A stretch of DNA of 64,000 bases from Cumulibacter sp047975195. Its GTDB lineage: Bacteria > Actinomycetota > Actinomycetes > Mycobacteriales > Antricoccaceae. The notes beneath the pieces were generated by a model. That model saw nothing but the letters and a program-made list of their open reading frames with translations, did no database searches and was not told the DNA's origin. The position numbers and the translations under genes were made by a program. This document shows, in pieces, positions 34,597-43,646 of this stretch. The first letter of the stretch is position 1; each line of letters starts with the position of its first letter. The stretch lies in assembly GCA_047975195.1 (NCBI GenBank), contig JBKEDB010000028.1:1-64000 (forward strand), given 5' to 3'.

Positions 34597-35355
34597 TCAT
34601 CTTCGCTCGCTGCGTTGTAGCTCAGGTTTGTCCCAGCCTCGCTGAGGCGCTCGGGTACCGGTGCCTCGCCCGGACCGCTGATTCGTCGAACGGTAGACGA
34701 TGTACGGCCGGGTCAGGTAACCGACCGGCGCGCTGAATACGTGGACCAGCCGAGTGAACGGCCAGAGCGCGAACAGGATGAACGCGAACAGCGCATGCGC
34801 CTGGAAACCGATTGGCGCATCTGCCATCAAGGCGGGGTCTGGTTGGAAATAGAAGATGCTTCGGAACCAGGGGCTGACGCCGTCGCGGTAGTTGTATTCG
34901 CCACCGAGCCCGAAGACTCCCGAGGCGAACGTATTCCACATGCCCAGCAGAATCACGAACCCGAGGAACAGGTACATCACCTTGTCCATCTTGGTCGTCG
35001 CGCTGAACACCGGGCCGGTGATGCGGCGGCGGTAGATGAGAATCGCGAGCCCGATGACTGTTGCGATGCCGGCGATGATGCCGCCGATCAGTGCGATGAG
35101 GTGGTACGCCGTGCGGGATATTCCGAACGCGTCGGTCCACGACTGCGGGACGAGCAGGCCGATTACGTGCCCGGCGACCACCCCGAGCATGCCGAAGTGG
35201 AACAGTGGGCTACCCCAACGCAGTAACCGCGACTCGTAGAGTTGCGAACTGCGGGTGGTCCAGCCGAACTTGTCGTAGCGGTATCGCCAGAAATGTCCGC
35301 CGACGAAGATCGCCAGGCAGATGTACGGGACGATAACCCACAATAAAGTCGTCAT
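34597..35355 (-). CDS. narI: respiratory nitrate reductase gamma subunit (cytochrome b)
   Basis: A 252-aa membrane protein with five hydrophobic segments. Paired histidines for two b-type haems lie in SPLFHFGMLGVVAGHVIGLL and in FQAHALFAFILFALWPFTRLVHVFS. It takes electrons from menaquinol and passes them to NarH. The length is slightly above the usual ~225–245 aa because of a basic C-terminal tail. The start overlaps the narJ stop by 4 bp. Confidence 0.95.
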   Translation of the reverse strand: MTTLLWVIVPYICLAIFVGGHFWRYRYDKFGWTTRSSQLYESRLLRWGSPLFHFGMLGVVAGHVIGLLVPQSWTDAFGISRTAYHLIALIGGIIAGIATVIGLAILIYRRRITGPVFSATTKMDKVMYLFLGFVILLGMWNTFASGVFGLGGEYNYRDGVSPWFRSIFYFQPDPALMADAPIGFQAHALFAFILFALWPFTRLVHVFSAPVGYLTRPYIVYRSTNQRSGRGTGTRAPQRGWDKPELQRSERR

Positions 35356-36071
35356 CGTGGCGCTCCAACCGGGATGGTCGAGCCTAGGTCGTACGGCTCG
35401 GGTTTTGGATTAAGCCTGGGATGTATGGAGTACGGCGATGTATCCAGTCCGACGTCTTCGGACGGTGGGCCGGCGGCGATCAGTTCAGCCAACACCTCCT
35501 GGTCGTCGCCGTTGAGTTCCGGGAGAGTAACGCGCAGAGCGGTGATCACCGGTAGCCAGCGAGAATTGCGCCGCTGCAGCGCCAACCGCAGCAACTCGAT
35601 TCCGACACGGTAGTCGTTCAGCAGCTTCCAGGCACCCTCGGGATCGGCGAAGGCACCGAACTCCAGCAACACGGGCAGGAAGTCGGGCAGCTCGGCGTCC
35701 GAGTCGTCGAGCTGGACGCCGGCGTGCCGATACGCCTGCTTGATCTCGATCAGTGCCACGCCACGCCGCCGAGTGTCACCGTGCGTGTAGTACGTCAGGT
35801 GCAGGCAGCATTTGCGTGTGACGTCGAATGTGTCGACATACTCCGCACGTAGATCGCGTAGTGAGACGCCGTCGATCCCCACCAGGAACTCGCGCAGCGC
35901 TTCCGCGACCCTCGCCGGTACGTCGCTCAACGCCCGGTCCACCGCGTCGACGCGCTCAGCGAAGTCTTCTCCCGGATACTCCAATAGCAGGGACACGCAC
36001 TGCCACGCATCCCGCAGAGCCGCAGGGGAGTGTTGCGGCCGGGTACGTCGGTGCCGGATCCAGCGCATCAT
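35352..36071 (-). CDS. narJ: nitrate reductase molybdenum-cofactor assembly chaperone
   Basis: A 239-aa NarJ/TorD-family chaperone. Family features include LLEYPGEDF near the N-terminus, LRAEYVDTFDVTRKCCLHLTYYTHGDTRRRG (the conserved YVxTFD...YLTYYxxGDTR region) and LPDFLPVLLEFG. It holds NarG while the Mo cofactor and Fe-S cluster are inserted and is not part of the final enzyme. It overlaps narH and narI by 4 bp on each side. Confidence 0.95.
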   Translation of the reverse strand: MMRWIRHRRTRPQHSPAALRDAWQCVSLLLEYPGEDFAERVDAVDRALSDVPARVAEALREFLVGIDGVSLRDLRAEYVDTFDVTRKCCLHLTYYTHGDTRRRGVALIEIKQAYRHAGVQLDDSDAELPDFLPVLLEFGAFADPEGAWKLLNDYRVGIELLRLALQRRNSRWLPVITALRVTLPELNGDDQEVLAELIAAGPPSEDVGLDTSPYSIHPRLNPKPEPYDLGSTIPVGAPR

Positions 36072-37726
36072 CGATCACCGCTCGGCGGGAATAAACCGTC
36101 GGGGACTCCCTTGCCATCCCAGTTCAGCAGGTTGACGCGACCCTTTGCCGATCCGCCACCGACCAGCTCGCTGGATACCGACTCCGATGTCTGACGCTCC
36201 TGCAGCATCCGGAAGTTTTCGACCACAACGGGGGTGACGCCGCCTGATCCCTCGCCGAACAACGCGGGATTCCCGCCACCGTAGTCGCCGACCGGACAGT
36301 CTGTGGCGAGCTCCTCGAGAGCATGCGCCTGTTCGGCGTGCGCGGTCGGAATGACGTACCGCTCGTCGTACTTCGCCAGCGCCAGCAACCGAAACATCTC
36401 GTACATGTCTTCGCCCGACATCCCCACCGACTCAGGGATGTTGTCATTGGGATTTCGACCCAGGTTGATATCGCGCATGTAGGAACGCATCGCGGCCATG
36501 GTGCGCAGCACCCGGTCGACCGGCTCCGTATCGCCGGCGGTAAATAGGTTCGCGAGGTACTCGACCGGAATCCGTAGCGCGTCAATCGCGCCGAACAGGT
36601 TCCCGTGATCCTCTGCATCGTGGCCGGTCTCCTTGACGATGTCGACAACCGGCGACAGCGGCGGGATGTACCAGACCATCGGCATAGTGCGGTATTCGGG
36701 ATGCAGTGGCAGCGCGACCTTGTAGTCCATGATCAACCGACGCACTGGGGAACGCTGCGCCGCTTCGATCCAGTCCTCTGGGATGCCGGACGCGCGCGCC
36801 GCACGCTGCACCTCCGGATCGAATGGGTCACAGAACACGTCGAGTTGCGCCTCATACAACCCGTGCTCATCTTCGGTCGTCGCTGCTTCGAGCACCCGGT
36901 CAGCGTCGTACAACATGAGGCCGATGTACCGCAGCCGACCGACGCAGGTCTCCGAACAGACCGTCGGTATGCCGACCTCAACGCGCGGATAGCAGAATGT
37001 GCACTTCTCGGCCTTGCCAGTCTTGTGGTTGAAGTAGATCTTCTTGTACGGGCATCCGGAGATGCACATTCGCCACCCGCGGCACTGGTCCTGATCGACC
37101 AGGACGATACCGTCCTCGGCCCGCTTGTAGATTGCGCCGCTGGGGCACGACGCGGCGCACGACGGGTTCAGGCAGTGTTCGCAGATCCGTGGGAGGTAGA
37201 ACATGAAGGTCTGCTCGAACTCGAGCTGGACCTTGTCCTCGATCCCTTTCAGCATGGGATCTTTGGCCGCGTGCTCACCAGAGCCGCCGAGGTCGTCATC
37301 CCAGTTCGCGGACCATTCGACGTTCATCTGCTTGCCTGAGATCAGCGAGTGCGGTCGAGCGACCGGGAACTGCTGCTGCGCGGGAGCGTTCAGCAAGGTC
37401 TCGTAGTCGTAGGTCCATGGCTCGTAGTAGTCCTGGATGCTGGGCAACTTGGGGTTGCTGAAGATGCTCGCGAGTTTCTTGAACCGCCCGCCAGCCTTCA
37501 ACTTGAGCCGCCCCTTAGAGTCCCGGACCCATCCTCCCTGCCAGGTCGCCTGATCCTCATATGTCCGCGGATATCCCAGCCCCGGTCGGGTTTCGACATT
37601 GTTGAACCAGACATATTCGGTGCCGGCTCGGTTCGTCCACGCTTGTTTGCAGGTGACCGAGCAGGTGTGGCAGCCGATGCACTTGTCGAGGTTCATCACC
37701 ATCGCCATTTGCGCCATGACTCTCAT
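36068..37726 (-). CDS. narH: respiratory nitrate reductase beta subunit
   Basis: A 552-aa iron-sulfur protein with four cysteine groups: CIGCHTCSVTCKQAW, CEHCLNPSCAASCPSGA, CRGWRMCISGCP and CTFCYPRVEVGIPTVCSETC. The Trp in CRGW marks the site of the 3Fe-4S cluster, as in E. coli NarH. It relays electrons from NarI to NarG on the cytoplasmic face. A Shine-Dalgarno AAGGAGA precedes ATG 37726; M4 and M7 are also possible. Length is normal or slightly long. Confidence 0.96.
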   Translation of the reverse strand: MRVMAQMAMVMNLDKCIGCHTCSVTCKQAWTNRAGTEYVWFNNVETRPGLGYPRTYEDQATWQGGWVRDSKGRLKLKAGGRFKKLASIFSNPKLPSIQDYYEPWTYDYETLLNAPAQQQFPVARPHSLISGKQMNVEWSANWDDDLGGSGEHAAKDPMLKGIEDKVQLEFEQTFMFYLPRICEHCLNPSCAASCPSGAIYKRAEDGIVLVDQDQCRGWRMCISGCPYKKIYFNHKTGKAEKCTFCYPRVEVGIPTVCSETCVGRLRYIGLMLYDADRVLEAATTEDEHGLYEAQLDVFCDPFDPEVQRAARASGIPEDWIEAAQRSPVRRLIMDYKVALPLHPEYRTMPMVWYIPPLSPVVDIVKETGHDAEDHGNLFGAIDALRIPVEYLANLFTAGDTEPVDRVLRTMAAMRSYMRDINLGRNPNDNIPESVGMSGEDMYEMFRLLALAKYDERYVIPTAHAEQAHALEELATDCPVGDYGGGNPALFGEGSGGVTPVVVENFRMLQERQTSESVSSELVGGGSAKGRVNLLNWDGKGVPDGLFPPSGDR

Positions 37727-37744
37727 TGGTGTTCTCCTTCGCTG

Positions 37745-40700
37745 CTAGTACTCGACCGGGGCGGTGCGTTTGCGGATCATCGTGACCTCGTCGCGGTTGT
37801 TGCCGGTGGGACCGATGTAGTTGAAGAAGTACGACAGTTGTGCGTATCCGCCGACCAGGTGACTGGGCTTCACCATGATTCGCGTCAACGAGTTGTGGAT
37901 CCCGCCGCGTTGCCCGTTGTGTTCGGTCAGCGGTACGTCGATCAGCCGGTCTTGGGCGTGATGCATGTAGACGGTGCCTTCAGGCATGCGGTGTGAGACG
38001 ACGGCGCGGGCGGCCACGACGCCGTTGCGATTGACCGCTTCGATCCAGTCGTTGTCTCTTACCCCGATCTTGGCGGCGTCCTTGTCGGACATCCAGACGC
38101 TCTGGCCGCCGCGGGAGAGCGACAGCATGAACAGGTTGTCCTGGTACTCGGAGTGAATGGACCACTTGTTGTGCGGGGTTAGGTAACGCACCGATACGCC
38201 GAGTTCATTCGTTGTGCCGAGTTCTGCCTCGCCGAACAATTGCGTCATGTTCAGCGGCGGACGGAACACTGGCAACGCCTCGCCCATCGCCTGCAACCAG
38301 TCGTGATCAAGGTAGAACTGCTGGCGACCGGTCAGCGTGTGAAATGGCTTGTTGCGCTCGATATTGATGGTGAACGGCGAGTATCGACGCCCTCCGGTCT
38401 CCGAACCCGACCATTCAGGGGATGTAATCACCGGTACCGGTGCAACTTGCGTGTCGGCAAACGTGATTCGCTTTCCTTCGTGCTCGGCGGCGAGGTCGTG
38501 CATGGCATATCCGGTCCGCTTTTCCAGCGTTCTGAACCCTTGGGTAGCGAGGTGACCGTTGGTGGTGCCGGACAGCGCGAGGATCATCTCGGCGGCGTGG
38601 ATATCGGTCTCGAGCTTCGGTCGCCCGGCGGTCGGTCCGTCCGGCACGACGCCGTTCTTTCCCCTTAGGTAATCGATCTCGCTGCGTACGTCGAACGTGA
38701 CGCCCTTCGTCGTCGTACCGAGTTTGTCCAGTAGTGGCCCGATCGAGGTCATCTTCGCGTAGGTCTGCGGATAGTCACGCTCGATCGGCACGAGAACAGG
38801 CATCGTTTTGCCCGGTATTGGATCGACCTCACCTGAACGCCAGTCGCGCACGATCCCGTGCTCGGTGGCCATCGCCTCAGGCGTGTCATGCCACAGCGGT
38901 TTGGCGACGATATCGGTGCGGGTGCCGAGGTGATCGACGGCAAGTTCGCTGAACCGTTGTGCGATCACCTTGAACGCGTCCCAGTCGGTTTTGCTCTGCC
39001 AGGGCGGATTGATCGCGGGATTGAAGGAGTGAATGAACGGGTGCATGTCGGTGGTGTTCAGGTCATGCTTCTCGTACCAGGTCGCCGCCGGTAGCACGAT
39101 GTCCGACAGCAGCGTGGAACTCGTCATACGGAAATCGATCGTCATCAGCAGATCGAGTTTGCCCTCCGGCGCATGCTCAGGCCACTCGATGGTGCGCGGA
39201 CGCTGTTCTGGTCCGGCCTCTGCGGCGTTCACGGAATGGCTGGTGCCGAGCAAGTGTTTCAGGAAGTACTCATCTCCCTTCGCCGAGGAACCGAACAGGT
39301 TCGCGCGCCACAGCATCAGCACCCGCGGCCAGTTCTCCTCGGCCTCGGGATCTTCCGCGGCGAAGCGCAAGGTGCCGTCCTTAAGCCTCGAAACGATGTG
39401 CTCGGCGGGGCTCCTTCCGGCGTCCGCGGCCTCGTCGGCGAGATCCAGCGGGGACCGGTTAAACGTCGGGTACGACGGCGTCCAGCCCAAGCGCGCGGCC
39501 TGGGCGACCAGGTCGGCGATGCTTGATCCGCCGAATGCGCCGGTTCCGGCGCCGATCATGTCTGAGTCGTAGGTGTCGTAGCGATACTGGCTGGTGTTGA
39601 GGTACCAGTAGTTGGTTTGGTTCATGTGCCGCGGTGGGCGTTGCCAATCAAGCGCGAAGGCGGCGTGCTGAAATCCCGTCAGCGGCCGAACCTTTTCCTG
39701 ACCGACGTAGTGTGCCCAGCCACCGCCATTTCGCCCTTGCGAACCGGTGATCGTGGTCAACACCAGCATTGCTCGATACATCAGATCGGCGTGATACCAG
39801 TGGTTCACTCCCGCGCCCATCAGGATCATCGAACGGCCACCGGTGTCGATCGCGTTCTGCGCGAACTCACGTGCGATCCGCTCGACGGCCTCGGCCGGGA
39901 CACTGGTGATGTGCTCCTGCCACGCCGGGGTGTACGGCGCGGCGACGTCGTCGTATCCAGTGGGCCAATCGCCCCCGAGACCGTCGCGCCCGACGCCGTA
40001 CTGGGCGAGTATCAGATCGAAGACGGTAGTGACGAGGTGGCCGTCGATGCGGCGGACGGGTACCGCGCGTGCGGTGGTGCTCACCTTCCCGTCGAGGGCA
40101 TCGAATCGCGGCAAGGAAACCGCGACCTGTTCTCCGCCGTCTCCCAGCAGACTCAACATCGGTTCCACGTAGCCGAGGTCCAGGTTCCAGCGACCGACGC
40201 CCTCCTCGCCGAACCGATGCCCGAGCGAACCGTTGGGGATGCTCACCTCGCCGGTGCGCGCGTCGATCAACGCTGGTTTGAACATGGCGTTCTCGGAGTC
40301 ACGTTCGGGGTTGTCAAAGTCACCGGCTACCAGAAACTTGCCGCTCTTGTACGTACCGTCGTCCTGTTCGTCCAGAGTCACCAGGTAGGGCAAGTCGGTG
40401 TACTTTGCCGTGTAGTCGGCAAAGAACGGTTCGAGCCGATCGACGAAGAACTCCTTCAGGATCACGTGACCCATCGCCAGCGCGAGGGCGGCGTCCGTGC
40501 CGGGGGCCGGTGCGATCCACTCGTCGGCGAACTTCACGTTCTCGGCGTAGTCGGGCGCGATCGCGATCACCTTCTGACCGCGATAGCGGGCCTCGGTCAT
40601 CCAGTGCGCGTCCGGAGTACGGGTCAGCGGTACGTTCGATCCCCACATCATCAGGTATCCCGCGTCCCACCAGTCTCCGGACTCGGGGACGTCGGTCTGA

Positions 40701-41428
40701 TCGCCGAACATCTGTGGTGAGGCGTTCGGCAGGTCGGCATACCAGTCGTAGAACGACAACATCGCGCCGCCGATCAGCTCGATGAATCGAGCGCCGGACA
40801 CGTATGACACCTGCGACATAGCAGGAATAGGCGAGAAACCGGCGATCCGATCGGGGCCCCAGCGCTTGATCGTGTAGACGTTTGCGGCCGCCACGATCTC
40901 AGCGACTTCCTCCCAACTCGAGCGGACCAGGCCGCCCTTGCCCCGAGCCGACCGATAGCGTTTGGTCTTGTCGGCATCCTGCATGATCGAGCCCCACGCA
41001 ACGACGGGATCACCGTACTGCGCCTTGGCCTCGCGATACATCTCCAGCAGAACGCCACGCACGTAGGGGTAGCGGACGCGAGTGGGGGAGTAGGTGTACC
41101 AGGAGAATGCGGCGCCCCGGGGGCACCCGCGTGGTTCGTACTCAGGTTTGTCTGGGCCGGTGGTCGGGTAGTCCGTCTGCTGAGCCTCCCAGGTGATGAT
41201 CCCGTCCTTGACGTAGACCTTCCAGGAGCAGGAGCCCGTGCAGTTCACGCCATGCGTGGACCGCACCACCTTGTCGTGGCTCCACCGATCGCGATAGAAC
41301 CGGTCACCTTCCCGGCCGCCGACCTTGAAGATGGACCGAGCATCGGTGGAGACCTCCGCCTTGGTGAAGAAACGGCGGGTTCCGACGAGTGCTTCACTCA
41401 GCGGGCCGTCGATGTGGCTGTCCGTCAT
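37745..41428 (-). CDS. narG: respiratory nitrate reductase alpha subunit
   Basis: A 1227-aa molybdoenzyme. The N-terminal Fe-S motif is HGVNCTGSCSWKVYVKDG (His-x3-Cys-x3-Cys), followed by the distant Cys in GCPRGAAFSWY. The Asp ligand to Mo lies in SFYDWYADLPNASPQ, followed by MMWGSNVPLTRTPDAHWMTEARY. It reduces nitrate to nitrite at a bis-MGD site, on the cytoplasmic side of the membrane. There is no twin-arginine signal, as usual for NarG. ATG 41428 has AAGGAG 6 nt upstream. The open frame upstream (to 41803) is a shadow of the regulator gene. Confidence 0.97.
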   Translation of the reverse strand: MTDSHIDGPLSEALVGTRRFFTKAEVSTDARSIFKVGGREGDRFYRDRWSHDKVVRSTHGVNCTGSCSWKVYVKDGIITWEAQQTDYPTTGPDKPEYEPRGCPRGAAFSWYTYSPTRVRYPYVRGVLLEMYREAKAQYGDPVVAWGSIMQDADKTKRYRSARGKGGLVRSSWEEVAEIVAAANVYTIKRWGPDRIAGFSPIPAMSQVSYVSGARFIELIGGAMLSFYDWYADLPNASPQMFGDQTDVPESGDWWDAGYLMMWGSNVPLTRTPDAHWMTEARYRGQKVIAIAPDYAENVKFADEWIAPAPGTDAALALAMGHVILKEFFVDRLEPFFADYTAKYTDLPYLVTLDEQDDGTYKSGKFLVAGDFDNPERDSENAMFKPALIDARTGEVSIPNGSLGHRFGEEGVGRWNLDLGYVEPMLSLLGDGGEQVAVSLPRFDALDGKVSTTARAVPVRRIDGHLVTTVFDLILAQYGVGRDGLGGDWPTGYDDVAAPYTPAWQEHITSVPAEAVERIAREFAQNAIDTGGRSMILMGAGVNHWYHADLMYRAMLVLTTITGSQGRNGGGWAHYVGQEKVRPLTGFQHAAFALDWQRPPRHMNQTNYWYLNTSQYRYDTYDSDMIGAGTGAFGGSSIADLVAQAARLGWTPSYPTFNRSPLDLADEAADAGRSPAEHIVSRLKDGTLRFAAEDPEAEENWPRVLMLWRANLFGSSAKGDEYFLKHLLGTSHSVNAAEAGPEQRPRTIEWPEHAPEGKLDLLMTIDFRMTSSTLLSDIVLPAATWYEKHDLNTTDMHPFIHSFNPAINPPWQSKTDWDAFKVIAQRFSELAVDHLGTRTDIVAKPLWHDTPEAMATEHGIVRDWRSGEVDPIPGKTMPVLVPIERDYPQTYAKMTSIGPLLDKLGTTTKGVTFDVRSEIDYLRGKNGVVPDGPTAGRPKLETDIHAAEMILALSGTTNGHLATQGFRTLEKRTGYAMHDLAAEHEGKRITFADTQVAPVPVITSPEWSGSETGGRRYSPFTINIERNKPFHTLTGRQQFYLDHDWLQAMGEALPVFRPPLNMTQLFGEAELGTTNELGVSVRYLTPHNKWSIHSEYQDNLFMLSLSRGGQSVWMSDKDAAKIGVRDNDWIEAVNRNGVVAARAVVSHRMPEGTVYMHHAQDRLIDVPLTEHNGQRGGIHNSLTRIMVKPSHLVGGYAQLSYFFNYIGPTGNNRDEVTMIRKRTAPVEY

Positions 41429-41456
41429 CGGTTGCTCCTTGGTGTGGAGGGTGTGG

Positions 41457-42146
41457 TTAGCGACCGGATGGGTCGTGCCTGAGGTGGGCGACGCAGGTTT
41501 CGCCGTCGTGAAAAGGAAGTAGCTCGATATCGGTGGACTCTTCGCCGAGGGTGGACATCGCGCCGCGCAGCAGCCCACGATGGATTCCGCACACGACGGC
41601 TTGGTTTGCCTTAGCCATATCCCGGAAGGGGCAGTGTGAGATATGTAGATCGGCGGCGTTGCGGCTGGTGGTGATTTCGGGTGTGTATCCCCAGGTGCGC
41701 AGCACGTCGGTGACTCCGCCGACCTTGCCGAGCCATTCACCGGGTGTGTTGGCAGGCTTGGTATCGCCTTCGATATTGACGTGGTGGCGAGCCCAATGCT
41801 CACCGGCCTGCTCGGGGGTGCGGACGGTTTCGTCTCCGCGGCCGTCGAACATGTCGACCAGCAGCCCGCTTAGTAGCTGTAACGACCTGGCATGTTGCTC
41901 GGCGGCGTCCTGAGGTGCGGAGTCGGCGATGGCATAGACCTTGCGGGGGCGCCCAACTCCGCGCCGCTCATACGCGGTCTGCAGTGCGCGGGAGGCGACG
42001 AGTTGGTCCAGGTGGAATCGTGCGGTGGAGACGTGCACACCGGCGCTATCGGCGAGTTCGGCTGCCGTGCGGGAACGCCCGCCGTCGGCCGAAAGCTCAT
42101 CCATGAACCGGCGGCGTACGGCGGAGTCGCGAAGCGGATTCTGCAT
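41457..42146 (-). CDS. winged-helix regulator with SufR-like cysteine pattern
   Basis: A 229-aa regulator. The N-terminal HTH is RTAAELADSAGVHVSTARFHLDQLVASRAL, followed by a wing with RRGVGRPRKVYAI, as in the SufR/DeoR-like MarR-fold group. The C-terminal half has three cysteines: C172 in HCPFRDMAKA, C186 in VVCGIHRGLL and C218 in GETCVAHL, spaced x13 and x31. Cyanobacterial SufR binds an Fe-S cluster through three Cys with a first spacing of x12, so a redox- or NO-sensitive cluster is likely (inference). It lies between narK and narG in the same operon, suggesting control of nitrate respiration. GGAGG lies 5 nt before the ATG. Confidence 0.8.
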   Translation of the reverse strand: MQNPLRDSAVRRRFMDELSADGGRSRTAAELADSAGVHVSTARFHLDQLVASRALQTAYERRGVGRPRKVYAIADSAPQDAAEQHARSLQLLSGLLVDMFDGRGDETVRTPEQAGEHWARHHVNIEGDTKPANTPGEWLGKVGGVTDVLRTWGYTPEITTSRNAADLHISHCPFRDMAKANQAVVCGIHRGLLRGAMSTLGEESTDIELLPFHDGETCVAHLRHDPSGR

Positions 42147-42182
42147 GTGTACCTCCGATCTGCACTGATTGAGGCGACCCGC

Positions 42183-43460
42183 CTAGGCGGCGTCCACTCG
42201 CGCCGTGGTCTTGCGGACCGCAGTCACGGTGAGCACTAACGTGAGTGCGGAGGTGATGGCCAGCAGCCACAGCCCCCACTCATAGGAGTCGGTGAGACCG
42301 TAAACCGCGCCCATGATCAGCGGTGGAACGAACCCGCCGAGTCCGCCGGCGGCGCCGACGATGCCGGTGACCCCGCCTACCCGGGAGGGTTCGGTGGCCT
42401 GCGCGATAAGGGCGAACACCGCGCCGGATCCGACGCCCAGCGCGAGAGCCAGCAGCAGGAAGTCGATCGTGCCGAAGCTCTCGAGTGGTGGGTTGCCGGA
42501 GGCGATCGCCGCACAGACGGCGACGACGGCGAATACCGTCGCGAGGACGGGAATCGATCCGAGTTTGTCGGCTAGCCAGCCGCCGAGCGGGCGCCCGATC
42601 ACGGCTATGAGTACGAATCCGGCCATCCGGTTGGCCGCGTCGGCGGGATCGAGGTCATACGCATTGCGTAGGAATACCGGCAGGTAGACCGAGAATGCTA
42701 CGTATCCGCCGAACGCGACGGCGTACAGAATGGAGGCCTGCCAGGTGATCGACAGTTTTGAGTTGGCGACGATCCGGGACATCAACGATGTCGTGGGGAT
42801 GACCCGTCCCGGAGCGTCACGCATGATGAACCATGCGAGGACGCCGTACACCGCGAGAACGATCGCACATATGACGAATGGTGCCGTGTCGCCGATGTTC
42901 TGGTAGATCGGCACTGTGGTCAATGCGCTGATCGCGGTGCCGCCCATACCGGCACCGAAAATGCCGATTGCCAGGCCGCGCTTGGCTGGCGGGAACCAAG
43001 CGTTGACGAAGGGAACGCCGATGGCGAACGAGGTTCCAGCAATACCGAGGAAGAAGCCCATGATGAGGATCGCGGTGAGCGAACCTTGTGCCCAGAACCC
43101 GATGAGCAGCACCGGGATGATCGTTGCGCCGGTGATCAGCGGAAACATCAGGCGTCCGCCGTACTTGTCGGTGAGCCCGCCGACGAAGATGCGTCCGATG
43201 GACCCGACGATGACGGGTACCGCGACGAGTAGCGATACCTGCCCTTCGGAAATATCGCCGAGGGTCCCGTTGGTGCGGAACAGCGGACCGAGCGGGCTAA
43301 GTAGCGCCCAGGCCCAGAAGTTGACGGCGAATCCGATGGTCGCCATAGCGAGTTGGATCCAGGGGTTGCCTGGCGGAGAGGAAGCGGGCGGGCCGCCGGA
43401 CGCGGGCGTGGCGTTGGAGACGTTGGCGGAACTGCCTGAACTCGAAGCCGTCGTGCTCAT
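42183..43460 (-). CDS. narK: nitrate/nitrite transporter, NarK type
   Basis: A 425-aa major facilitator with 12 helices. The nitrate signatures are GFFLGIAGTSFAIGVPFVNAWFPPAKRGLAIGIFGAGMGG and, in the second half, LALGVGSGAVFALIAQATEPSRVGGVTGIVGAAGGLGGF. It imports nitrate and/or exports nitrite across the plasma membrane. It is the first gene of the nar unit. GAGGA lies 7 nt before the ATG, and an AT-rich dyad lies immediately upstream. The N-terminus is a 30-residue Ser/Pro/Gly-rich cytosolic extension. Confidence 0.93.
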   Translation of the reverse strand: MSTTASSSGSSANVSNATPASGGPPASSPPGNPWIQLAMATIGFAVNFWAWALLSPLGPLFRTNGTLGDISEGQVSLLVAVPVIVGSIGRIFVGGLTDKYGGRLMFPLITGATIIPVLLIGFWAQGSLTAILIMGFFLGIAGTSFAIGVPFVNAWFPPAKRGLAIGIFGAGMGGTAISALTTVPIYQNIGDTAPFVICAIVLAVYGVLAWFIMRDAPGRVIPTTSLMSRIVANSKLSITWQASILYAVAFGGYVAFSVYLPVFLRNAYDLDPADAANRMAGFVLIAVIGRPLGGWLADKLGSIPVLATVFAVVAVCAAIASGNPPLESFGTIDFLLLALALGVGSGAVFALIAQATEPSRVGGVTGIVGAAGGLGGFVPPLIMGAVYGLTDSYEWGLWLLAITSALTLVLTVTAVRKTTARVDAA

Positions 43461-43471
43461 GACGTAATCCT

Positions 43472-43504
43472 CATTTAAATGGAGAATTTATCTCAATTAA
43501 ATTG
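43472..43504. promoter_or_regulatory. AT-rich dyad upstream of narK, possible NsrR-type operator
   Basis: CATTTAAATG (43472–43481) and CAATTAAATTG (43494–43504) are both self-complementary or nearly so. Together they form TTAAATG-N12-CAATTAA, similar to TTAATTG-N13-CAATTAA in front of nsrR. The AT content stands out sharply from the surrounding DNA. Confidence 0.45.
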
Positions 43505-43646
43505 TGCCCGACTGTGCGTCTCGCGGGAACCTTGTGTGGCGCGCGAGACATCTTTGAACCTAGCGGTCGAACGTCGGCGCCGCATGGTGTCACAGTGGCA
43601 TGGCGATGGGGTTGCCTTGGCGCCAAAATGAGCGCACCATGGCGTC

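Noticed and set aside
39617..40720. Open frame of 367 codons opposite narG
   Set aside because: It is antisense to an unmistakable narG and shows no motifs; the codon pattern follows narG.
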